64,000 bases of DNA, taken from the NCBI RefSeq assembly GCF_008124885.1, contig NZ_VNHX01000003.1, positions 186,001 through 250,000 of the forward strand, in the 5' to 3' direction. The notes under the pieces are model-generated. The model saw only the letters and a list, made by a program, of their open reading frames with translations. It was not told where the DNA came from and did no database searches. Shown in pieces: positions 1 to 9,322 of this stretch. Position numbers and translations under genes: made by a program. Numbering within the stretch: the stretch's first letter is position 1; the number at the start of each line of letters is the position of its first letter. This stretch comes from Sphingobacterium allocomposti. Its GTDB lineage: Bacteria; Bacteroidota; Bacteroidia; Sphingobacteriales; Sphingobacteriaceae.

Positions 1-743
1 ACAACTTTCCCCTCATATGGCCCCATAATGTTGTCTGAACGAAACAACAACTGGGTTCGCATGCTTCCTTTTGGCCAAGTAATCAGAAAAAGATAATATT
101 TACCGTTGGCTTTAAACAGTTGTGCGCCCTCCGCTGGTAAACCTTTCGGTTTACCAGTAATCGCGTCAGCATCTTCGATGATGGTTTTCTTTTCACTTTC
201 TTCTTTAAAACCTGATAAATCACTTTTCAGCTCACGTATACCTATTCGCCCCCCTGCGGTAACCATATAGACCTTACCATCATCATCAAAAAACAATGAG
301 TGGTCGTGCACCATTGGTTTAAACGTTTTGACCTCCCAATCTGAAGTATTTGGATCTGTAGATGAATAAATATAATTCAATCCAGAACTATTGGAAAACG
401 TAGAAACATAGTATATACCATTATGGTACCGTAAACTACTTGCCCACGAACCTCTACCATAGGTATCCTTGCCATTTTCCATTTCGAAATCGTCCAGATT
501 TCCTAACGTATTATACGCATAGCCTGCTATTTCCCAATCCACCAAATTTTTAGATTTCATGATGGGGAGTCCTGGATTCATGTGCATTGTTGTGCTACTC
601 ATATAGTACGTGTCACCTACTCGGATCATAGACATATCCGGTACATCGGCCCAGATAACCGGATTCCGGGCTTGTCCACATACCAAAATCAACATGCCGT
701 ATAACAGGAATGTTAAAGTCAATATACTTTTTAAGCGATTCAT
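1..743 (-). CDS. GH43 glycoside hydrolase (3' end outside the window)
   Basis: This is the N-terminal 247 residues of a secreted GH43-family arabinofuranosidase or xylosidase; the gene continues past the left edge. It starts at ATG 743 with a hydrophobic signal peptide ending near LVCGQA. Five-bladed propeller features visible: the N-terminal strand with the presumed catalytic base (ADVPDMS), STTMHM and GLPIMKSKNLVDW typical of the GH43_12-like group, HDHSLFFDDDGKVY holding the second acidic residue, and PAEGAQLFKANGKYY holding the presumed general-acid Glu. The usual consensus of the first motif is DVPDPD/S; Met replaces Pro here. It is the last visible gene of the leftward xylan-debranching operon, 24 bp after the esterase gene. 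The substrate is inferred from family and context. Confidence 0.88.
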   Translation of the reverse strand, partial: MNRLKSILTLTFLLYGMLILVCGQARNPVIWADVPDMSMIRVGDTYYMSSTTMHMNPGLPIMKSKNLVDWEIAGYAYNTLGNLDDFEMENGKDTYGRGSWASSLRYHNGIYYVSTFSNSSGLNYIYSSTDPNTSDWEVKTFKPMVHDHSLFFDDDGKVYMVTAGGRIGIRELKSDLSGFKEESEKKTIIEDADAITGKPKGLPAEGAQLFKANGKYYLFLITWPKGSMRTQLLFRSDNIMGPYEGKV

Positions 744-767
744 CTTCTTATGTCTCCCATTTTTTAT

Positions 768-2678
768 TTACCAGTAGTCAGTCCTAAAAGGGCTAGCCAA
801 TAACCCTTCTTTATTCATTAGATTGGCTTGCACTGGATTATCGCTCCATGCATAACGAACAGCAACCGGATGCTTTACTTCATTGCTACTAACAACAATG
901 GTATTTCCTTTGATAACCGCATCCGCCCATACAAACTTCTTATCGGGTCCGGCTACTGCAAAATGCTTTAACTTGCCATTCCGGGCTTGTAAGCCCCCGC
1001 CAATCTCTGAAAAGGAAATAATAATCTTATCGTTCACAATTTTCATGTCACTATATAACGGCCCAGAACTCACCAACTGCTCCCCAAATACAAGCCTTCT
1101 GGCCCCAAGCAACAACCGGTGTGCGACGTCTTTTTTATTAAGTGGATGTAAATCGTTCCATTCTCCTACATCATATGTTACAGCAAGCGCCGTATAGGGC
1201 ACCTGCGTAACAACATTAAGTTGTGCTTCCCGTATCGAAGCCCAGCCGCTGTATATCGGAGGAGTTGTAGGTTCAGTAGAATAATTTGGCAGCTGTACCA
1301 ACAGAAAAGGCATTTCTGCGCAATGGAACAATTCCCGCCAATTTTCAATTAAAGAGGTTAATAAATGCTGGTAATTCTTCGGACTCCCCGCGTTTGACTC
1401 TCCCTGATACCAAATAGCTCCTCTTATTTTATAGTCGCGCAGGGGGTAGATCATGCCGTTATATAAACTCGATCCGGCTGTTTTAATATTTTCCAGACGT
1501 TGCCGATATTCTTCGGTGACAGCTAAATCGCTTCCTACTTTATATTTCCACACACCTGTCAAGTCAATTTCCAATTGATCACCGGAAATTTTATACACTT
1601 TTCCCGGTATGAAACCGCCATCTCCTGCGTTGGCAGTTAACTTTACGGTGATGTTATTTTTCCCACCTTTTAAAATTCCCCCCCGAACATGGTAATTTCT
1701 TGGTGGGTACATATACGACGTCGAACCAACAAAATGACCATTTATAAAGACCGAATCGCTGTCGATCAACGTTCCCAAATACAGCTTAGCATACCGGCCT
1801 GCCATAGAATCGGGCAAAACAAAGTCCTTTCGAAAAAAAACTGTTCCCCGTGCATTTAATCCCTTATCACGCCAGAATCCCGGCAGTTCCATCACTTGCC
1901 AGTCGGTGTCATCCCAATCTAAAGACGTCCATTTCGCAGTTTCGCCAGCGAGCTGTGAAGAGTTCATCGTACGCCAAGCTTCTTGATCTACTAATAACTC
2001 TGGAAATGGCTTCAGGTGTTCCTGGCTGATCCAGCTTTCTATTGCCGATCCCCCTAAACTGGCGATCAACATCCCCTGTGGCACGCGGGTATGCTCGTAG
2101 GCCTGCTGTGCGTAAAAAAAGGCCAATGCCGTCCATTTCAGAACATCCGAAGCCGTTCCCGAATACCACTCTCCGCCAAGAGGAATGTCATCTTTTCCGT
2201 CAACTGCACTATGCTGTGTGGGCACCTTAAAATACCGTATCATATGGTTGTTCGATATCTCTATTTCGGGATACCGATCGGTTAAACGGGTAATGGGAGT
2301 TTCCATATTCGACTGCCCAGATCCTAACCATACGTCGCCAATCAAAATATCGCGAATGGTTATTTCATTAATTCGCATAATAAAAGGGCCGCCTGCTTGC
2401 TGTGGTGGAAATGTAACAATCCACTTTCCGTTCTCGTCAGGCTCGGTATGATACACCTTTTCTTTAAATCGTACAGTCACTTTCTCCCCTTTATCTGCCC
2501 ACCCCCAAATATTGAGTTCTATATCCCGTTGCAGCACCATCCGGTCGCTGATCAGTTGTGGCAACCGGATTTTTCCATAACCGGCTGTTACAAACAAACA
2601 ACAAACCAGCAAAGCCAATATATGGCGAAGAGGTTTCGTTAATGGACTTTGGCTACACACTTGCTCCTTTTTGTTCAT
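768..2678 (-). CDS. Secreted SGNH acetylesterase (sialate O-acetylesterase/SASA family)
   Basis: A 636-residue carbohydrate esterase of the SASA (DUF303) family, which removes O-acetyl groups from sugars. Here the likely target is acetylated xylan or xylo-oligosaccharides. Visible elements are an N-terminal membrane-spanning signal segment (residues ~18-34), an Ig-like beta domain (~38-105), the nucleophile block GSGQSNME with Ser123, an inserted jelly-roll domain (~250-380) seen from FFRKDF and VFINGHFVG, the second SGNH block WYQGESNAG, and the terminal catalytic block NDLHP with Asp and His. Length is normal for the two-domain form. It lies between two GH43 genes (24 and 29 bp gaps) in the leftward operon, which supports a role in deacetylating side chains. 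A sialic acid substrate is unlikely in this context. Confidence 0.87.
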   Translation of the reverse strand: MNKKEQVCSQSPLTKPLRHILALLVCCLFVTAGYGKIRLPQLISDRMVLQRDIELNIWGWADKGEKVTVRFKEKVYHTEPDENGKWIVTFPPQQAGGPFIMRINEITIRDILIGDVWLGSGQSNMETPITRLTDRYPEIEISNNHMIRYFKVPTQHSAVDGKDDIPLGGEWYSGTASDVLKWTALAFFYAQQAYEHTRVPQGMLIASLGGSAIESWISQEHLKPFPELLVDQEAWRTMNSSQLAGETAKWTSLDWDDTDWQVMELPGFWRDKGLNARGTVFFRKDFVLPDSMAGRYAKLYLGTLIDSDSVFINGHFVGSTSYMYPPRNYHVRGGILKGGKNNITVKLTANAGDGGFIPGKVYKISGDQLEIDLTGVWKYKVGSDLAVTEEYRQRLENIKTAGSSLYNGMIYPLRDYKIRGAIWYQGESNAGSPKNYQHLLTSLIENWRELFHCAEMPFLLVQLPNYSTEPTTPPIYSGWASIREAQLNVVTQVPYTALAVTYDVGEWNDLHPLNKKDVAHRLLLGARRLVFGEQLVSSGPLYSDMKIVNDKIIISFSEIGGGLQARNGKLKHFAVAGPDKKFVWADAVIKGNTIVVSSNEVKHPVAVRYAWSDNPVQANLMNKEGLLASPFRTDYW

Positions 2679-2707
2679 ATGCTGACTTAAAAATTCATTT
2701 TACTTAG

Positions 2708-4072
2708 TCATTTCCCAAACTTCCAACAATCAAAATACATGATGTTTGAAGCAGCCTTCCCTTTAAATACAAAATAGAGATCGTGAACTCCAACTATTTT
2801 ATTCTTGAGTTCTACCTCTAGTGCCATCCACCGGTCATCACCTCCTGTCATCGGTACTTTAACGGTTGCTAAAACGGGACCATCAGTCGCCCCCGATCGT
2901 ACTTCCATATGCACGTTACCATTGTGGGTGGTTCCCACTCGAGCAAAGAACGAAGATGCACCTTCTGTACCGAAATCGACATTTTTTACACAAGTGAATG
3001 CATCATTTTTTTTAGCTTTAATAAACACTCCAACCTTGTCGTTCTGAAACGATTTGACATGCTCAGACCAAGAAATTGTCTCGGCTTGCGTTAATTCAAA
3101 AGGATTGACGGTCGCAATAGCTTCGGTAATGCCTCTTGCCATCGTCATCGGCCGTACACTTCCGTCCTCGTTAAATTCAAGTTCCTGAACTGCCACTGAC
3201 CGTGTGAATCCACTACCACCGGGTAGTGCTGCATTATGGTAGAAGAAATACGTTTTTCCTTTAAAGTCAATAACACCGGGATGATTTGTAAACGCCCCCC
3301 CCTCCGCTGGCATGATAATTCCCGCGTATTTCCACGGCCCCTCGGCTTTATCGCTTGTAGAGTAGCCGATAAACTCGGGGAGCGGCCCTCCCGGCCAGAA
3401 TAGATAGTATAAATTATTCCGCTTGTAAAGCCAGGGGCCTTCTTCGTATTTTGTGGGCCGTTCTGAGTTTCCTTCGCGCCGTCCAAACGACTCTTCAATC
3501 ATTGGAACTTCGATGGTCTCACCGGAATACGATATCATATCCTCATTAAGTTTCAGATATTTGAGCTTTGGATTTCCCCAATACATATGGACTTGTCCGT
3601 CATCGTCAATGAAAACGGTCGGATCGATATCTCCCCACTCACTTTGAACTAACGGTTTACCCAAGGGATCATAAAATGGCCCTATTGGACTATCGCCGAC
3701 TGCCACGCCAATTGCTCCTTTATTATTATATCTAGAAATAGCTGGGACATACAAATAGAATTTACCATTCTTCTCTACGCATTGTGCGGCCCAGGCATCA
3801 CCTTTCGCCCATTCAAAGTCAGTATAGGAAAGAATAACACCATGATCTGTCCAGTTAACCATATCGTTTGTAGAGTATACACGCCAGTTGTTCATATTGA
3901 ACCAAGTCGATTCATCTTCATCATGGGTCGTGTATACGTACAGCCGATCATTATAAACCAAAGGTGCAGGATCAGCCGTGTAGTTCGTCTGGATAATGGG
4001 ATTTTGAGCAAGAGCATTCGTTCCTAAACATAGGAAGGAGCAACCTGCAATACATTTAATGATGTTTTTCAT
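2708..4072 (-). CDS. Secreted GH43 enzyme with C-terminal CBM6
   Basis: A 454-residue GH43 arabinofuranosidase/xylosidase. The start at 4072 is chosen because it gives a clean signal peptide ([13 protein letters not shown]...NALAQ). An in-frame ATG at 4219 would add 49 residues of unlike sequence ahead of it. The propeller shows [11 protein letters not shown] (catalytic base Asp), [19 protein letters not shown] (second Asp) and [19 protein letters not shown] (general-acid Glu). The last ~130 residues form a CBM6-like beta-sandwich (QAETISW start, FFARVGTT, ending YFDCWKFGK), which in this family binds xylan or its chain ends. It is the fourth intact gene of the leftward operon. The exact specificity cannot be read from the sequence. 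Confidence 0.88.
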   Translation of the reverse strand: MKNIIKCIAGCSFLCLGTNALAQNPIIQTNYTADPAPLVYNDRLYVYTTHDEDESTWFNMNNWRVYSTNDMVNWTDHGVILSYTDFEWAKGDAWAAQCVEKNGKFYLYVPAISRYNNKGAIGVAVGDSPIGPFYDPLGKPLVQSEWGDIDPTVFIDDDGQVHMYWGNPKLKYLKLNEDMISYSGETIEVPMIEESFGRREGNSERPTKYEEGPWLYKRNNLYYLFWPGGPLPEFIGYSTSDKAEGPWKYAGIIMPAEGGAFTNHPGVIDFKGKTYFFYHNAALPGGSGFTRSVAVQELEFNEDGSVRPMTMARGITEAIATVNPFELTQAETISWSEHVKSFQNDKVGVFIKAKKNDAFTCVKNVDFGTEGASSFFARVGTTHNGNVHMEVRSGATDGPVLATVKVPMTGGDDRWMALEVELKNKIVGVHDLYFVFKGKAASNIMYFDCWKFGK

Positions 4073-4320
4073 ACGTTCGTTAAACTTACTCGATTTGCTA
4101 CTAACGTTGTGACTATCTGTCCGGTATGCCCAATGATTGATTAAAATGTTCATGACCTCTCCTGGAACCGACACCAGTTTCTTTATCAAGACAACACGAT
4201 GCCTATTAATTTCACACAACTTACCACAACTTGCTCGATGGCAGCTCTGTTTTTATGTGTTATTCCAACTAAAAGAGGTCAACACTTTATTATAAACCTA
4301 ATTTGAAGTATTCATTTTAA

Positions 4321-6783
4321 TTACATTGGGTAAAATGTATATGTCTTCCCTTCTACTGTTTCTATATCGTATTCATATATCTCTTTCAATTTATTCCCTT
4401 TTAGTGATGCCTTATTGGAAATCGTTGCTTTTTTAACAGCTACTGCTGCGCTCATTAATCGGTTCTCGCTGTTCACAGCCGCGGTTTTAAGCCCTTTACC
4501 TTTTAGTGGCACATAGGACCGAAGCCGAAGGTTCCCACCTATTCTGGACGTTACAAGTGCACGCTGTATTGTTCCGTTTTTCCATGTAATGTCAAATTCG
4601 AAATTACCTCTTGCAACGATCCCCGATACCGAACCTGTTGGCCAGGAGTCGGGAAGAGCAGGCAATAGATGTACTGCACCGTCATGGCTCTGCAGCAACA
4701 TCTCAGCCACACCAGCAGTTAATCCAAAATTTCCGTCGATCTGAAACGGCGGATGGGCTGTAAACAGATTAGGATATGTACGTCCATCTTTATTATCCTT
4801 ATCTGCAATGGAGAGCATATTGTTTATAATCTTGTACGCATGATTTCCGTCCAAAAGCCTAGCCCATAGGTTAACCTTCCAGCCTATAGACCAGCCGGTC
4901 GCTAGATCCCCCCGATAAAGCAAAGAATTTCGAGCAGCTTCAAACAGCTCGGGCGTTTTATATGGGGTAATCTGGTTCCCAGGATATAATCCATATAAAT
5001 GTGATACATGGCGGTGGTCACTCTTCGGATCGTCCACATCCTCAAGCCACTCTTGCAATTGCGAATATTTTCCGATCTGCATAGGTGGAATACGTTTAGC
5101 AACTGTCAGCAACTTCGCTCTGTAGGTAGAATCTTCTCCTAATATTTCGCTGGCTAAAGCAGTCCTCGTCAACATGTCGAAAGCCAGTTGATTATCCATG
5201 GTTACACCCGCCGAAATGGAGCCGTGTTCGGGAGAAATCGACGGAGCTAGAACCAGCCATCCATCTTCTTTATATTTTGGGTGATCAATTAAGGTTGAAA
5301 GCAAAAAATCAGACGCGCCCGTCATAATCGGGTATATTTCTTTAAGAAATTTATTATCTCCCGTGTAAAGATAATGCTCCCATAAGTGTTGGCATAGCCA
5401 CGTTCCTCCTGTTGGCCACATCCCCGCTGCCGCAAAATCTATAGGACTTGTTACACGCCAAATATCTGTATTGTGATGTGCTACCCATCCCTCTGCTCCG
5501 TAAAGCTTTTTCGCCGTTATTTTACCACTTTCCGCCAATTCTTTAATCATTTTGAAAAGCGGCTTATGGGTCTCCGGCAAGCTCGTGACCTCCGCCGGCC
5601 AATAATTCATTTGCGTGTTAATATTTATTGTGTATTTACTATCCCATGCTGGGTAGAGCGACCTATTCCAGATGCCTTGGAGATTCGCTGGCTGTCCGCC
5701 CGGTTGAGACGAACTAATCAAAAGATATCGGCCGAATTGTGCTAGTAGCGTCACCAATGAAGGATCTTGTGTCGCTTTGAAGTTTGCGACTCTCTCGGGA
5801 GTTGTTTGCCGTGACGCAACCGGATGCTGTCCTAAATTCAGCTTAAACCGATCAAATTGTTCCCTATAAATCGCGGTATGGCGCTCTTTCGCGACCTTAT
5901 AGCCATACTTTGCAGCAGCTAACATTTTCTCTGAGGCACGCTTTTCAGGATCTGCACCTACTCGCCTGTAGTTTATGAAGTTAGTTCCAATAGAAACATA
6001 CACAACAGCGGACGTCGCGTCGGACACGCTCAATATATTATCTGCAATTTGGACTTTTCCGTCCGTGGTCTTAACACATGTATGCGTTTGGTAGACTATT
6101 TCGCCTTCGATTCCCTCATGCGCGGTTCCTTTTCCTTCCAACACCAAACTGTTACCTGCTTTAAATACCGTATGTTCAGCCGGATTTTCGTATTTCACAT
6201 CAAAATTTAGTGCGCCCTTTTTGCTGGAAGTAATCTGCATTACAATAACATCATCCGCAAATGATGAAAATAGTTCGCGGGTATAGGTCACACCATTGAC
6301 AGTGTAGCGGGATAATACGACAGCTTTGTCTATATCCAGTTCGCGATAATAGTCTTGGTATCGCTCATGTCCTTCAAAATTTATCAGTACACTGCCTGCG
6401 GACTGATAGGGCATACCGTGCGTGTCGGTAAAAAACGCTTCGTTTATCAGGCGATCCGCCGCTTCTGTCTGTCCTCGAAATACATAATCTCGAATCTGCG
6501 GCAATGCCGATAGGGCCTTTTCGTTGTCATTACGGTAGGGGCCGCCAGCATATATTGTTTCTTCATTTAGTTGCAATTCCTCCTGTTGGGGAATGCCATA
6601 AACCATGGCCCCTAAGCGGCCATTTCCGATCGGCAACGCCTGCTCCCATACATCATCCATCACAGGCTTATCATACCATAGTTTCAGTTCGTGGAAACGT
6701 TGTCCATAACTGTAAGAACAAATGCATATGAGACTGAGTGAACCTACAACAGTAAGAAACCGGATGTATTTATATAGATACAT
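4321..6783 (-). CDS. GH95 alpha-L-fucosidase/alpha-L-galactosidase
   Basis: An 820-residue GH95 enzyme. Members invert alpha-L-fucosyl or alpha-L-galactosyl linkages. The N-terminal beta-sandwich opens with [17 protein letters not shown] and [12 protein letters not shown], the family hallmark. The (alpha/alpha)6 barrel has [15 protein letters not shown] with the conserved Asn pair, [19 protein letters not shown], and [20 protein letters not shown], where the Asp aligns with the general acid of known GH95 enzymes. A signal peptide ends near SYSYG. In a xylan locus this points to a complex glucuronoarabinoxylan with L-galactose caps, as in corn bran; the GH95 enzymes of Bacteroides ovatus xylan loci have been linked to that role. 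L-fucose cannot be excluded. Confidence 0.93.
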   Translation of the reverse strand: MYLYKYIRFLTVVGSLSLICICSYSYGQRFHELKLWYDKPVMDDVWEQALPIGNGRLGAMVYGIPQQEELQLNEETIYAGGPYRNDNEKALSALPQIRDYVFRGQTEAADRLINEAFFTDTHGMPYQSAGSVLINFEGHERYQDYYRELDIDKAVVLSRYTVNGVTYTRELFSSFADDVIVMQITSSKKGALNFDVKYENPAEHTVFKAGNSLVLEGKGTAHEGIEGEIVYQTHTCVKTTDGKVQIADNILSVSDATSAVVYVSIGTNFINYRRVGADPEKRASEKMLAAAKYGYKVAKERHTAIYREQFDRFKLNLGQHPVASRQTTPERVANFKATQDPSLVTLLAQFGRYLLISSSQPGGQPANLQGIWNRSLYPAWDSKYTININTQMNYWPAEVTSLPETHKPLFKMIKELAESGKITAKKLYGAEGWVAHHNTDIWRVTSPIDFAAAGMWPTGGTWLCQHLWEHYLYTGDNKFLKEIYPIMTGASDFLLSTLIDHPKYKEDGWLVLAPSISPEHGSISAGVTMDNQLAFDMLTRTALASEILGEDSTYRAKLLTVAKRIPPMQIGKYSQLQEWLEDVDDPKSDHRHVSHLYGLYPGNQITPYKTPELFEAARNSLLYRGDLATGWSIGWKVNLWARLLDGNHAYKIINNMLSIADKDNKDGRTYPNLFTAHPPFQIDGNFGLTAGVAEMLLQSHDGAVHLLPALPDSWPTGSVSGIVARGNFEFDITWKNGTIQRALVTSRIGGNLRLRSYVPLKGKGLKTAAVNSENRLMSAAVAVKKATISNKASLKGNKLKEIYEYDIETVEGKTYTFYPM

Positions 6784-6806
6784 GCTTTTCTGAATGCTAG
6801 TGGATG

Positions 6807-7634
6807 CTACTTAAATAATAGTTGGGAAATCAGATACAAGTCGTTTTTCCAAACGGTAAAGTCGTGCCCGCCTTGTTCGATGTAATATGTGTGCGGTACA
6901 TTATGCTTCTTCAAATACTCGTGCGTCCTCGTTGTAAAATTTATCAAACGGTCTTGATCTCCGCAAGACAACCATAGCAATGCTAATTGTTTGCTTGCTT
7001 TCGTCGGATCCGGCACGAGCTCCTCAGGTGTCTTCGTGTTGGGAGCAGATGAAAAGCCACCTACCCAGGCAAAAACATCTAAATTTCCTAAACCAAAATT
7101 TAACGCTTGCCCCCCACCCATTGACAGGCCAAACAACGCCCTGCTCATTCGATCTACTTTTACCGGGTAATGGTGTTCCACATAAGGTATAAGATCTTCT
7201 AAAAGGTCTTTTTCAAACGCCGCAAAGGCTGCCACTTTGTCTGGCGCCATCACGTTGCCAGAAGCGCGGTCATCTTTCATCGCCCGTCCATTGGGAAATA
7301 CTACGATCATAGGTTCTATCTTGCCCGCTGCATATAAATTATCTAAAATAATATGTGGAACGCCGTTTTTAAACCATTCAAATTCGTCCCCACCGATGCC
7401 GTGCAAAAGATAAAGTACAGGATATTGTTCTGTAGGTTTAAAACCAGGAGGTTTGTATAGCAGTGCCGTCCGTTTGACCCCGACCGTATGGGAATTATAA
7501 CTAATAGTGTCCATGCTACCGTGCATTATATCCGGTTGTTCTACATCAAAGCCTTTTGGAGCTGCCTGTAGGTCTTGTGCACTAGTTGTCACACAAATCG
7601 ACAGTAAAAAGGTTAATATCAAAATCGTTTTCAT
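6807..7634 (-). CDS. CE1-family esterase (acetylxylan or feruloyl esterase)
   Basis: A 275-residue secreted alpha/beta-hydrolase of the esterase D/CE1 group. The signal peptide is [20 protein letters not shown]. The oxyanion region is [15 protein letters not shown], the nucleophile elbow GLSMGGG has Ser171, an Asp is available in SCGDQDRL (227 or 229), and His257 is in GGHDFTVW. Enzymes of this type remove ferulate or acetate from arabinoxylan. It sits 23 bp upstream of the GH95 gene and just downstream of the transketolase genes in the leftward operon. It is a single-domain version without the CBM or second esterase module often fused in Bacteroidota, so feruloyl and acetyl activity cannot be told apart. 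Confidence 0.88.
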   Translation of the reverse strand: MKTILILTFLLSICVTTSAQDLQAAPKGFDVEQPDIMHGSMDTISYNSHTVGVKRTALLYKPPGFKPTEQYPVLYLLHGIGGDEFEWFKNGVPHIILDNLYAAGKIEPMIVVFPNGRAMKDDRASGNVMAPDKVAAFAAFEKDLLEDLIPYVEHHYPVKVDRMSRALFGLSMGGGQALNFGLGNLDVFAWVGGFSSAPNTKTPEELVPDPTKASKQLALLWLSCGDQDRLINFTTRTHEYLKKHNVPHTYYIEQGGHDFTVWKNDLYLISQLLFK

Positions 7635-7649
7635 ATGGTTATAAGTCTT

Positions 7650-7787
7650 CTAATTACCTTTCCAACACACGTTTGTCGCGGCACAGCGTGCGACAGACAA
7701 CGTTACTATCCTAATTCCCTGCCTCCAGAAGTCCTGCTCCGAAGCCTGACGGGGTGTCTTCATTTCTGTCTGTGGATACTTTTTCAT
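7650..7787 (-). pseudogene. Remnant of the transketolase C-terminal subunit gene
   Basis: A decayed 5' fragment beginning 12 bp after the stop of the transketolase N-terminal subunit gene. From ATG 7787 it reads MKKYPQTEMK, the usual start of the C-terminal subunit. It then needs a one-base correction to continue as DTPSGFGAGLLEAGN, matching the family's DTRSGFGAGLLEAG block. A TAG stop follows, then DSNVV, matching the next conserved stretch (D/N-PNVVAL). The remaining ~270 codons are absent, and the CE1 gene starts 15 bp further on. One frameshift, one stop and a large deletion make it non-functional. The identification rests on recognised family sequence, not on a database search. Confidence 0.8.
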
Positions 7788-7799
7788 ACATTTAATTTT

Positions 7800-8684
7800 T
7801 TAATAATCACCCAAGGTCTCCATATTTTGTGCTAATGCGGATGTCAGCTGCTCATCATTTGGCGCAACACCGTGCCAATTGTCCGATCCCATCCTAAAAT
7901 CGACATCGTTACCCATCTCCGTATTCAATATGATAACTACGGGCACACCCTTTTTAGCAGTTTCTTTTGCATGATGAAGGCCCTCTACGACCAATGTCAT
8001 ATTATTACCGCGCTTTACTTCTATCACTTTCCACCCAAAGGCAGACCACTTGGCATGTAGATCTCCCCAAGAAAGTGCCGCCTCGGTGGCACCATCTATT
8101 TGTACATCGTTATAGTCCACAATGGCGATAAGGTTGTCTAACTGATTGGGCGGTGCGTACAGCGCGGCCTCCCATATTTGTCCCTCCTGCAGCTCCCCAT
8201 TCCCCATCAGCACATATACTAGATGATCGTCTTGATTCAGTTTCTTTATCTGTGCGGCCCTGATAGCAACCGAAAAAACCTGTCCCAACGAGCCTGAAAC
8301 AGCTGGTATACCCAGCAACCCCTCACGCGCGGTAGCGTGTCCTTGTAGCCGTGGATCGATTTCGCGGAAAGTAGCCCGCTCCTCCAAAGGGAAGTAGCCG
8401 ACACGGGCTAAAACACTATAAAATACAGGAGAAATATGTCCATTGGATAAGAAAAATAAATCTTCACCATGGCCCTCTAGATCGAATTCTTCATGACGAA
8501 CCATAACCTCAAAATAAAGCGCCACAAGCAACTCGATGCACCCTAACGATGCTCCCAGATGTCCGGACTGAGACGCGTGTACTATTCTTACGATATCCCG
8601 TCGCACCTGCGAAGCAATCGCTTTCAGATTATATATACTATTCCTTGTCATGACATGACCGTATATATCTAATTTTTTTAACAT
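7800..8684 (-). CDS. Transketolase N-terminal subunit (partner gene decayed)
   Basis: A 294-residue thiamine-diphosphate-binding half of a split transketolase. Transketolase moves two-carbon units between pentose and other sugar phosphates, the route by which xylose carbon enters central metabolism. Recognisable parts are IVHASQSGHLGASLGCIELLVALYF, FFLSNGHISPVFYSVLAR, the cofactor loop GNGELQEGQIWEA, and IAIVDYNDVQIDG. Length is normal for the N-half. Possible starts are 8684 and, 11 codons on, MTRNSIYNLK. It heads the leftward operon and has no cytoplasmic partner left: the C-half gene that should follow survives only as a stub. The protein is intact but probably inactive alone, unless a C-half is encoded elsewhere. 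Confidence 0.92.
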   Translation of the reverse strand: MLKKLDIYGHVMTRNSIYNLKAIASQVRRDIVRIVHASQSGHLGASLGCIELLVALYFEVMVRHEEFDLEGHGEDLFFLSNGHISPVFYSVLARVGYFPLEERATFREIDPRLQGHATAREGLLGIPAVSGSLGQVFSVAIRAAQIKKLNQDDHLVYVLMGNGELQEGQIWEAALYAPPNQLDNLIAIVDYNDVQIDGATEAALSWGDLHAKWSAFGWKVIEVKRGNNMTLVVEGLHHAKETAKKGVPVVIILNTEMGNDVDFRMGSDNWHGVAPNDEQLTSALAQNMETLGDY

Positions 8685-9322
8685 TTGTTTTTACTGGTTC
8701 GCTCCTATATGTCATCCGATTTGGATCCACAGGTCTTTCCTCGATTACTTAAATAGATTAGCTTGTCACTAAGCTACAAACTTCCTTAAATCTACACGAA
8801 CTTTAAATGACGGAATTGGATAATAAAACCCCGATAAACGAACAAATGACATTAAATGAAATAAATAGAAAGGAACTTGCAACATAAACAAAGATAGATT
8901 GCGTAACATATCTAAAAAATCGAATTGAATAAATTGAAGAGACCTTAGCAAAGAAATACAACATATCTGCCTGATAATCTTACCATTAACCAAACGTGTT
9001 ACAAAAAGAAATTAGAATGAAACACAGAAATTTTAGCTCTTAAAATGTTTTTTTGACATTTACTGCGCAGACCAGTGTGTCTTTTATTGCTAACACAAAA
9101 AGAAACCTATTTTTCCATAGTTCGTTGCCGCATACACTGGAATGACCTTAAGGTAAGTTCGAAAAGTAACTAATTTATATAACCAAGTAAACGTAAAAAC
9201 CATATGTGCAATATCAACACCTATACAAGATTTATTATTCAGTAGCGAAACCAAAATAGCGCAATAATATTTCGAACAGCGCTTACTTTCTACTTAAAAA
9301 TTAATAACCAATTAATAAAACT
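8685..9322. promoter_or_regulatory. Divergent regulatory region between the two xylan operons
   Basis: A 638-bp AT-rich stretch between the leftward transketolase/esterase operon and the rightward xusA operon. All six reading frames are broken by frequent stops except a low-complexity leftward frame at 8769-8993, which looks accidental. It must carry the promoters of both operons and the sites for their activator. No perfect TTTG/TAnnTTTG pair was found; the nearest -7-like string before xusA is TAATATTTCG at 9265-9274. A possible pair of regulator sites is listed separately. Confidence 0.6.
9256..9285. promoter_or_regulatory. Candidate regulator half-sites upstream of xusA
   Basis: ATAGCGCAAT (9256-9265) and ACAGCGCTTA (9276-9285) lie exactly 20 bp apart, two helical turns, about 40-65 bp before the xusA start codon. 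The same core (ATAGCGCTAT) occurs in the divergent region at 35927-35936 before the GH115 gene and the hybrid regulator. A common site for the locus regulator is an inference from this shared core. Confidence 0.3.

Noticed and set aside
768..2678. Sialic acid-specific esterase
   Set aside because: The SASA family name suggests it, but no sialic acid genes are nearby and all neighbours act on xylan.
8769..8993. A leftward 74-codon open frame in the gap between the xylan operons
   Set aside because: The sequence is rich in Phe/Leu/Ile from AT-rich DNA, has no domain character, and lies in what must be a regulatory region.
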